Below, one piece after another: positions 56,058 to 64,000 of a stretch of DNA of 64,000 nt (position 1 is its first letter; each line of letters begins with the position of its first letter). The notes beneath the pieces are model-generated. The model was not told the origin of the DNA, did no database searches, and saw only the letters and a list, made by a program, of their open reading frames with translations. The DNA is from Vishniacozyma victoriae (lineage: Eukaryota; Basidiomycota; Tremellomycetes; Tremellales; Bulleribasidiaceae), in assembly GCA_017654735.1 (NCBI GenBank), contig JADPYG010000002.1, forward strand, positions 1-64,000, written 5' to 3'. The position numbers and the translations under genes were made by a program.

Positions 56058-57832
56058 ATGTCGACTCTAAACTACACTACCGACCGACCCGTTGAGGACG
56101 AGAAGGACGTCAAGAACTACTACGATGAGGAACGTGTCGAGTCTGCCGGTGCTGGCGACAAGGCCGTCATTGCTGCCGATCACACCCAGTACATCCATGA
56201 TGCTTCCGCCGCCGTGACACAGCAGAAGGAGCAATCCGTCATGTCTGCCTTGAAGACGTACAGGAAAGGAGTCATCTACTCCATCATCTTCTCTTCGTAA
56301 GTCATCCTGGATCGCCGATCTGCCTTGACGCTGATATTTAGCGCCATTATCATGGAAGGTTACGATACCTTACTCCTTGGTCAATTCTTTGCCAACCAAT
56401 CTTTTGCCAAGCGATTCGGTGTCTACTCGCCCGTTGGTGACAAGTATGAAATTCCCGCCAAATGGCAAACCGGTCTCGGTGTTTCTGCATCCATCGGTCA
56501 AATCCTCGGTCTTCAGATCACCGGTTGGGCTTCCGAACGATACGGTTACCGACCCACCATGCTTACCGCCCTCGTCTGCTTGACCGGTTTCCTATTCATT
56601 CAATTCTTCGCCGCCAATTTGCCTATGCTTCTCGTCGGTTACCTCCTCCTTGGTTTCCCCTGGGGTACTTTCCAGACCATGACTGTCTCCTACGCCGCTG
56701 AAGTCATGCCCATTCAAATCCGACCATTCCTCACTACCTACGTCAATCTATGTTGGGTCATTGGACAGATCCTCGCTTCAGGGTGAGTAAATTTCCACCT
56801 GACTTTAGTTTGCCGAGGCTAATCTACAGTGTCAACCGAGCTTTGATTGACAACACCACCGAGTGGGCCTACAAGATCCCTTTCGCCATCCAGTGGGTCT
56901 GGCCCGTCCCTATTTTCATCGGTATCTTGCTTGCTCCCGAATCTCCTTGGTGGTTGACCCGAAAGGGAAGATTCGAAGATGCCGAACGAGCCATCAACAA
57001 GTTGGTCACTGGTGTTTCCCCCGATTTCGCCAAGAGGGAAGTTGCCATGATGCATCACACCAATCAGCTCGAACTCCAGGCTCAGGTCGGTGCCTCGTAC
57101 TGGGATTGCTTCAAGGGTGTTAACCTCCGACGAACCGAAATCGCCTGCATCGTTTGGCTCATCCAGACTATCTCTGGATCTCCTCTCATGGGTTCCGCTA
57201 CCTATTTCCTTACCGCCGCTGGTCTTTCCCCCTCCACTGCTTCCACTCTCAACTTGATCATGTTCGTCGTTGGTGGTGTTGGAACCGCATCTTCCTGGTT
57301 CCTCATGAAGCCTTTCGGTCGACGAGATCTTTACCTCTACGGACAAGCTATCTTGGTTTGCATCATGTTGATCACCGCCATCTTGGGTACAGTCGACCGA
57401 ACTTCTAAAGGCGCTCAATACGGTATTGGTGGTCTCCTCATACTCTTCACCTTTGTCTACGATATCACCATCGGTCCCGTTTGTTACTCTCTCGTCGCCG
57501 AGATCGGATCCACTCGATTGAGGTCCAAGACTGTCGTCCTCGCCCGAAATTTGTACAACATCGGTGGTGTCATTGTCGGTGTCCTGAACCCATACATGTT
57601 GAACTCTACCGAATGGAACCTTGGCCCCAAGTCCGGTTACCTTTGGGCCGCTACCGGAACTATCGGTTTGATCTGGACTTTCTTCCGATTGCCCGAGCCA
57701 AAGGGCAGGTCTTACGGAGAGTTGGACATCTTGTTCGAGGAGAAGGTCCCAGCAAGGAAGTTCAAGACTACCCAGGTCCAGGAGTTCGAGGAGGCCACAT
57801 CTACCCAGGTCGGCGGTGGAATTGTTCACTAG
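56058..57832 (+). CDS. alpha-glucoside (maltose-type) H+ symporter, MFS sugar porter
   Basis: Three exons (introns 56297-56341 and 56783-56829) give 560 residues. A long acidic N-terminus precedes twelve helices. Markers are MEGYDTLLLGQFFANQSFAK, GWASERYGYRPTM, GFPWGTFQTMTVSYAAEVMP, the maltose-permease form APESPWWLTRKGR of the PESPRWL motif, and PEPKGRSYGELDILFEEKVP near the end. This is the MAL/AGT1 general alpha-glucoside transporter group, carrying maltose, trehalose, turanose or related sugars with protons. Codon use is strongly biased to C-ending codons, suggesting high expression. As a by-product a 336-codon frame is open on the other strand. Confidence 0.92.
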
Positions 57833-58543
57833 TTATAGTGGTAGAATCGTTTAAAAAGGGATTTGTTAGTCATATGTCTAGGGAGTTGAGGGTACACGCA
57901 TGTTGGTTATCATATTAGGTAGTTGTCTTGGAGTCATGTATCTGTGCAACGTCCTTTATGAAAGAGAGGGAGGACCAAACTCATCTTTCCACCATCCGCG
58001 GAAATTCGAGAAAATCCAGAGTTGCTCGATTCGCCATCGTCTTCGAATACACAAGGCAGCATGACATGGTGAATACCTTTGGACATGTTATTACAAGTAC
58101 AAGCTCGTATAGACCCGGGTGGCCTATTGCAAGTGATCACGCGCCCCTTCCCCTTCGGTTTCTGGGGATCGCTGTGGACAGCTAGGTCAGATTTCCGCAC
58201 CCTTCTTCGACTTCATCGAAGACCATCACCGGCTCAGACGGACGTAGTGCTGATACCGTAGGGGAGATGTTCGATACACGATAAGAGTATGCTCGAGAGA
58301 TCAGGCTTGATTACCGAAACCAGGTAATGTGCCACACTCGGTGTATAACCCGGTTAGATACGTGGTCTGTGCGTTGTTGAGCATTTACCCTGAACACGTG
58401 GCATTTGTTAGAAGAGAAGAGAAGTGAGTGGAGTGCTTCAATAGTAGACACAGTAACTAGTGTATATTATACAACACCATCTATACCATCTTATACTACC
58501 CTATACAGCATCGATATAGCACCTACTGCCGGATTATACACGC
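57833..58543. other. intergenic stretch
   Basis: About 710 bp. No gene or structured element was recognised. The last 100 bp before the lipid kinase ATG are rich in TATA-like and CT/CA stretches, as in a promoter. Confidence 0.4.
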
Positions 58544-59890
58544 ATGGCATCGGCGACCAACCTACCAATCCCTCCGAATCAAGACCGAATACGAATAAGG
58601 TCACCTTCACCTCAAAATCCCATCACGCGACCATCAGCCGCATCCACTCCAAAAACGCGTCAATCCACAAATTCGGGTGACTTGCGGCGATACAGCTCAA
58701 GTGAATCAAAAGAGAACGAACCAGTAGTCAAAAAGATGGCCTCGCCTCGAAGAATGAACGGGAGATTACCGTCGGAAGAGCTTGAACTGAATGGAAAAGC
58801 TAGTGGATTAATGGATGGGGACCAGTCAACAACAATACGAGCTAGACGAGCAGCCGCCAGCCCAGGATCGGCCAAACGTCAATTAACGGATCCGGTCTAC
58901 AATGGTCTACCGACTCTACCTACGATAGGAGACGACGACGACGTATTACTATCATCTGGCCCATCATCACCTACTTCTGGTCGACCACCTCCTCCGGCTC
59001 CTAGCGCTAGGGCTGGATCTGATCCGAATTATGGAAGTATAGCTGGATCGGGAACCAGGAAGAGGAGGAGTAGTAGTATCAAGAGGAAATTGAGTCCGGG
59101 AGTGACTCCTCAAAAGGCTGTCGACTGGGAGATTCCGAGGAAGGCTTTCCATAGCTCAATCGGTTAGCTACTTCGAGCGCGTCTAATTCCGTCGAGCTGA
59201 CTAGTCAGGTTTCGTTACGCTATTCCTATGGTACATGGATCCACCATCAGTCAAGCCGCTCATCACTGTCCTTTCCATTGGACTTGTCGCTGTCCTCACG
59301 CTAGACCTATTCCGTCTGAAATATCCTGGATTCGCAGAAGTTTGGGAAAATTACTTTGGTTTCCTGATGCGGGAGAGTGAACGAGACCAAATCAATGGGG
59401 TGGTGTACTACCTCGTCGGTGTCATCTTTGTTCTCTTTATCTACCCCAGGGATGTCGCCGTGGTATCGATCCTCACGTGAGCTACCAGCTTCCCTTTACA
59501 ATGAACAAGCTAACATTCAGTCTTTCATGGTCCGACACCACCGCCTCGACCATAGGTAGACTCTGGGGAAAGTACACACCCCCTCTACCCGCCCACTTCC
59601 CACTCATCCCATCACTCAAATTCGCACCCCGGAAATCCCTAGCTGGATTCCTAGCAGCAACAGTAACAGGTTTCTTAATCTGTATGTCCTTCTGGTCCCG
59701 TGGATCTCAAGGATGGAAGATTTTGGAGAGTGGATGGACTGGATTGACTATTACCTCGGTAGTCATTGGAATTGGGGGAGCAGTTGCGGAAGCGCTTGAT
59801 CTGGGATTGGACGATAATCTCACATTACCGATTCTTTCGGGTGCGCTCATGTGGACTTGGTTATCGATCACCAATTTGCTCATCCGTTGA
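58544..59890 (+). CDS. DGK1: CTP-dependent diacylglycerol kinase (DGK1-like)
   Basis: Three exons (introns 59163-59208 and 59477-59520) encode 418 residues. The first 190 are Ser/Pro/Arg-rich and look disordered. The membrane part opens VDWEIPRKAFHSSIG, the basic-helix entry of the phosphatidate cytidylyltransferase/dolichol kinase family. It continues with LRLKYP-like FRLKYPGFAEVWENYFGFLM, RDQINGVVYYLVGVIFVLFI followed by YPRDVAV, STIGRLWGKYTP and GGAVAEALDLGLDDNLTLPI. These match yeast Dgk1, which phosphorylates diacylglycerol to phosphatidate using CTP in the ER and nuclear envelope and opposes the Pah1 phosphatase. SEC59-type dolichol kinase is the main alternative, but the long soluble N-terminus fits DGK1 better. 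Confidence 0.85.
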
Positions 59891-60404
59891 GTGGGACAGT
59901 TCGAGTATCGTCGAAAAACGTTCGCTTTTAGGTGGAACGTCGACTTCGAAGAAAATAATTCTCCATCAATCGGACCAGGATCAGAATCAAGATCCATTAC
60001 GAATAGATTTTACGATTCATCTCGCCTTTTAATCAGTTGTTCAGCGCTAGCTCATGCATACATAATATGGTACACGTCCTCTTGCCATGTCCGGGAAGCG
60101 TATAATACGGATCGCGACGACCTGAATCCTTACTTACAGTTTCAGTCGCAAGATGGCATGGTGTAACTCACCCTAGGTCCTCATTTACGGATCATGGTCA
60201 AGGTCGCGGACTGTGGCTCCTCCACTGCTTGCAGTGTCAGAGAGACCGCACTCGTCCCGGTCGTCTGGACCTTGCGGTCATGATGAAAGGACCTCCACCA
60301 CTCAGTCCCCTCAATATCTAATGTGCTCCGCCCCGGAACACATATACATAAGAGGGCAGGGGACTCATCTGGTCTCTTCACCCCTCTCAACTTACCACGC
60401 TCTG

Positions 60405-61405
60405 ATGCCTGTCCGCTTAAACATGTCTCTCATCAAATCCCTTACTAGTTCCTCCAGACCGCAATCGTCTATGCGTGATCCGGAAGGGGCGCCTGGATCG
60501 ATCGAAATGAGGCCTCTCAAGGACTTTGATCAAGGTGCGTCACTCAGACACATGTACCGAGAACGGAGGGTTTACTGATGGCAGAACTGATCGACGAGAT
60601 ATCCCATGTCCAAGAAACAATTGCGCCTCACGTTGGACGTTATGCAGCCTTCCAGAGGGATGGTACAATCGCAGATGCTATTTCAATCTACGCAGCCCGA
60701 ACTTCAGTTGCATTGACGGAATTGAACAATATCGTCGAATCGCACCAGCGCTCCAAATCCATCAATCCGGAATTGGACGACGAAACCTTTACAAAAGCTG
60801 AAAAGGCGATCGATATGATCCGACATACGCAGTCCAAACTCCATCAACGAGCTCAATTCATGCCACAATTTCCTCTAGTTGATATGGGTTTGGAGTCTGC
60901 TTACCAAAAAGGTCAATCTTGGTTACTCTCCGCTTCTAAGGGAACCGATTACGCCGACGCCTTACTCTGGCAATTTACGAACCAGCGTACGAACAGAGAA
61001 GGTCCCGGTACTTCGGATGGAAAAGGCGGTTCCAGGCATCTATTGGCCCCTACCGCTAGGACTATGAATCAAACTCGGGAGTACCTTAATCCACCCCGAA
61101 AGTGGTTGGGGGAAAGAAAGGTGGAGTTTGAGAATTGTACACATACACTTGAGAATCTGAAGGAGATTCATCGTGAGTGGGCAAACGAAGAAGTGAAGAG
61201 AGGTGAAATGAGTGAATGGGAGAGGGACATTACTGGAAAGGCTGTCGAGAGATCTGGAGGTACGGTGCCGGCATTGAACACCGGTATAGCAACTTGCGAT
61301 GGTCTGGTGGAGGGGGAGGAGGGGCTTTTTGCTCTTGGATCCGACGATGGTGAGGAAGAAGAGGACGTCGGCCTTGGTTCGTCCAGATCACATGGCTCCA
61401 ATTGA
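60405..61405 (+). CDS. unrecognised helical protein with acidic C-terminus
   Basis: Two exons (intron 60535-60584) give 316 residues from the ATG at 60405; a second ATG at 60423 is equally possible. I do not recognise a family. The chain is mostly helical and hydrophilic: ELIDEISHVQETIAPHVGRY, AARTSVALTELNNIVESHQR, AEKAIDMIRHTQSKLHQRA and LENLKEIHREWANEEVKRGE, which could form coiled coils or a helical bundle. The tail (EGEEGLFALGSDDGEEEEDV) is strongly acidic. There is no signal peptide or membrane segment. The heptad-like spacing suggests a structural or scaffold role, which is inference only. Confidence 0.72.
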
Positions 61406-62406
61406 TTGTACATGAGGTATGTACCGAGGTTCACAAGGAGTGGCATGCAGACATCAAAAGTATGGTGATGATTGGTAATTGGTACAGTATCGTGTACAAT
61501 CTCAGTCATCCGAGAGACCTATGCCTTTGAATACCCCTTTATTCAGTGACATCTTGATCCACTGTAAGCCTTACCTATGGACCTATAATTAGCGAGGCAA
61601 TGGCGTATGTGCTTATTTGCGCAGAGGGCTGAAGAGACTATGGCTCGGCCGCGGCGGATCAAATCATGGACTTCTGGGCCGGAAACCGCAATCGGACCTA
61701 TCCTCTCAAGTCGGCAGTCAGGAGTAAAGGACTTTCACCACTTTGGTCTCTACCTATCGGTCCTCTCCCAGAAATCTTTGGCAGACCAGGGCAGTCCCTT
61801 ATCGCAGCTCGTCTCATCCACAAAGTCTTATTTGCGCTGGTATCTACTCCCAGGCATGTCTACGCTCGGAACTTCAATGAGTATCTTCTTCCATGATCAC
61901 TTGGTATGTCAATGAGAAGATCGATCTTCCGAGAACGCCTAAGAGACCTGGCTGAAGCCCGAAACGACTCTTCTTCTATTGGTGACACGACGGCACCGAC
62001 ATGTTTCCATTATTCCATTGGCACAAAGAATATTGGGACTGATATACCTGCTGAACTATTCCTTTGTCAATGATCGCCAGACCGAGTAGTCTGAAACAGG
62101 ATTCATGGACTGGTCAGCTGCAGATCATTGATTTACAAGGAGGTATAAGGTGGCATGAATGGACGGGATGTGATTGAGGCGTTTCGCCTATCCATCGATG
62201 CAATATCCCCTCGTTAGGGATTATCAACCTCCCCTTGATCGCCGGGAGAGGCTTGCATGAATGGAATCGAGTCTTTACTGGTGCTTTGTTACTGCTGTAA
62301 AACAGTGGAGTTCCTATTGACATTCTCCTCATCAACTGTTCAAGAAACGTATCAAGTTAACGATTGCTACTCAGTAAACAAACCTAACACTTCATTTGTC
62401 TACAGC
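61406..62406. other. intergenic stretch of about 1 kb
   Basis: Overlapping open frames at 61607-61915 lack an intron-exon partner or a recognised family and were not accepted. Nothing else was recognised. The secreted-protein gene starts at the right end. Confidence 0.4.
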
Positions 62407-62882
62407 ATGAAGTTCACCATATCCACTTTCTTTGCCCTTGCAATCGCCGTACCTATGACTGTCGTTCAAGCTGCGCAGTTCACGGTCGCCGTTGAAAACA
62501 CCTTGGACGCCGGCTTGATAAAAGTCTTTCCAGCTGGTGATTACGTCAAACTCCGCAAGGGCGTAGATCCTCAACCCATTGGCAATTTGACGTTCACTAG
62601 CGCTTTTCAAGATCAGAGGTTTGATATTATTGATAATCGAGAGGGCGGTGCTCGTCAAAGGGAGTATTACAAAGTGAGTCTCGACTCTGTTCAAATTGGG
62701 GCGTGTGCTGATAGTACTAGTGTAAAGTCTCTCTGTCACAAGTTCCGTCATTGAAGCAAGGGCAGGAGGTCAAGATTCTAGTAGACGGCAAGTTAGACGA
62801 CCCCAAGTGCGTCCTTGTGGGGGAAAAGGAGGTGACCGATAAAGTTACCATGATCTGCGAATGGTGGGATAATAGTACGTAG
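62407..62882 (+). CDS. small secreted protein, family member 3 (142 aa)
   Basis: Two exons (62407-62673, 62721-62882) give 142 residues. The signal peptide is MKFTISTFFALAIAVPMTVVQA; its opening resembles those of members 1 and 2. The mature chain starts AQFTVAVENTLDAGLIKVFP. The single phase-0 intron sits at the same place as in the paralogs, and the second exon begins CKVSLSQVPSLKQGQEVKIL, sharing CKVS with member 2. It has three cysteines in exon 2 (CKVS, PKCVLV, MICEWW). It lies 21 kb from members 1 and 2 on the same strand, so the family is dispersed. Function is unknown; it is likely extracellular. Confidence 0.75.
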
Positions 62883-63129
62883 TGAATCCTTGAGGCGTGC
62901 AATCAAAAGTCTCTACTGTTTGTATTATGCATGTAGTTACGATATACATTGACGTAGGAGTATTACGATGAGGGCGAAGAGGAGCAAAATCCTCATCGTT
63001 TTTATCGAAGGGTTGAGCACTCGAGCAGAGATCGAGTCTTCTCACAAGACAGCACCATGAATTGGACATGATGGTTCATTCGTGAATGGATCCGATCGTC
63101 CCATTCTGCCAGTCATACTGTTCTGGGGT

Positions 63130-63993
63130 CTACGCCTCTTGTCCATCTAAAAATGCCTTTAGATCCCTCTGTCTCCCCCTTACTCCCTTGACTGTATCTC
63201 CGGCAATCTCTACCATCTTCTTCAACAATCCCCGTATACGAGGGTTGACTTTCCGCATCTCCCCCTCATTCTCCTGTAATGCTTCCCGTAACATCTGACA
63301 CGTCCTCAAATCTCTTGCGAATGTGAATGTCTAGACTTGTCAGCGAGTAACAGTCCATTAAGGGGATACGTACAGGTAGATTATCGACCCCTAGCTGAGT
63401 AGCTGCTATACTCCAAGTACTCATCAATACTAAATCCACAACAGCGTTAGCGACATAATCCTCCACACCCTCTACACCACCTTCGACCCCTCTAAGTTCT
63501 TTGGTACAAAACCTCCTAATCAGGTCTTCGGCACCTTGAACAGGCGATGCGGTTGGATCACGGATAAGGAGCGAGATGTCGTATATTGCTTTATGGAGGA
63601 ATGTATCACCTTCGGACATGATTAGAATTTGGAGGTAGGACGATAGTAGAGATGAGGACGATGATGCGGGGAGTAGGGATTGGTCGATTGCGATTTTGAG
63701 CTATACGTGAGCTGATCCCAGTCTATGATGTGAACGACATACATTCGATCCTGAGAGTCAGCTTTGGTACAAAATAGGGTTGGAAGCAGCTTACTCAGAG
63801 CCTTCAAAGTAGCCTTGGTCTCCTTCTTCTCGAAATCCTCATCATCTAGGTAATTCACATATCGACTCAGCGCTCCTATCAGCAGGATGACGATATCCCT
63901 ATGCGACTTTCCAATCCGTCCAGCATAAACGATAGGGAACTCTCCAGCATTCTTCTGAAGTAACAGGTGAAACGCGTGATCCCGTACCCGCAT
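63130..63993 (-). CDS. unrecognised protein, possibly cut by the window edge
   Basis: At least four exons on the minus strand. The most upstream reads MRVRDHAFHLLLQKNAGEFP and YVNYLDDEDFEKKETKATLK. A following segment contains PTLFCTKADSQDRM. The main part covers LHKAIYDISLLIRDPTASPV, AEDLIRRFCTKELRG and VDLVLMSTWSIAATQLGVDN. After a 44-bp intron it ends TFTFARDLRTCQMLREALQE ... LKAFLDGQEA and stop at 63130-63132. It is mostly helical, without signal peptide or clear motif. The first visible ATG is at 63993, seven bases from the edge, so the true start may lie outside. I do not recognise the family. Confidence 0.6.
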
Positions 63994-64000
63994 GATGAAT

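Noticed and set aside
56819..57829. 336-codon open frame on the minus strand inside the alpha-glucoside permease
   Set aside because: It mirrors the permease codons. Strong C/G third-position bias removes stop codons on the opposite strand. The protein is Gly/Ser/Asp-rich with no family character.
61607..61915. Overlapping 102- and 76-codon plus-strand frames
   Set aside because: Two competing frames, neither with a recognised motif nor a clear promoter or intron structure.
1..64000. CRISPR arrays, rRNA, tRNA or intact transposons
   Set aside because: None seen. The organism is a fungus, no box A/box B pair of a tRNA was found by eye, and no transposase or reverse transcriptase motif was noticed.

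Overview
The window is nuclear DNA of a fungus, most likely a basidiomycetous yeast of the Tremellomycetes. Nearly every gene is split by many short GT..AG introns (about 42-66 bp) with a CTGAY-like branch site just before the acceptor. Promoters carry TATA boxes and genes lie on both strands with short spacers. Two CCCCCTAA blocks near the left edge match the TTAGGGGG telomere unit known from Cryptococcus. The mycosporine-type genes in the middle also fit pigmented or UV-tolerant basidiomycetous yeasts. The species cannot be named from this sequence.

Left part (1-27.8 kb), accessory metabolism and uptake: a 187-bp tandem repeat and telomere-like blocks; a cytochrome b561-type membrane protein; a PHO84-type phosphate transporter; a divergent pair formed by an FAD monooxygenase and a three-domain adenylation-thiolation-reductase (NRPS-like) enzyme, sharing a promoter with five CGGTCA elements; an SDR; an amino acid permease; an MFSD1-like MFS protein; a YFH7-like P-loop kinase; a sugar transporter followed by a Zn2Cys6 regulator; a TLC-like membrane protein; and another MFS transporter.

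Middle (28.5-38.8 kb), the most striking region: a membrane-anchored ATP-grasp ligase, a sugar-phosphate cyclase of the dehydroquinate synthase family (DDGS/EVS type) and a class I O-methyltransferase. These are the three activities that build the mycosporine core in cyanobacteria. An aldo/keto reductase and an unrecognised Ser/Pro-rich basic protein are interleaved with them. I read this as a mycosporine (probably mycosporine-glutaminol type) sunscreen cluster. The A-T-R reductase on the left is a candidate, and only a candidate, for the reductive step such a product would need.

Right part (39.7-64 kb): two members of a family of about 142-residue secreted proteins (a third lies at 62.4 kb), all with one intron at the same place; a GH36 alpha-galactosidase; a GFA-type zinc protein; a tandem SDR pair whose second copy has AAG where the first has its ATG; a monocarboxylate-type MFS transporter; a cytosolic hybrid histidine kinase; an NmrA-like reductase; an alpha-glucoside permease; a DGK1-like CTP-dependent lipid kinase; and two unrecognised genes, the last running to the window edge.

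Seven transporters in 64 kb, paralog pairs and telomere-like sequence give the region a subtelomere-like accessory character. Exon borders were read by eye from splice consensus and reading frame, so individual junctions may be off by one alternative site.
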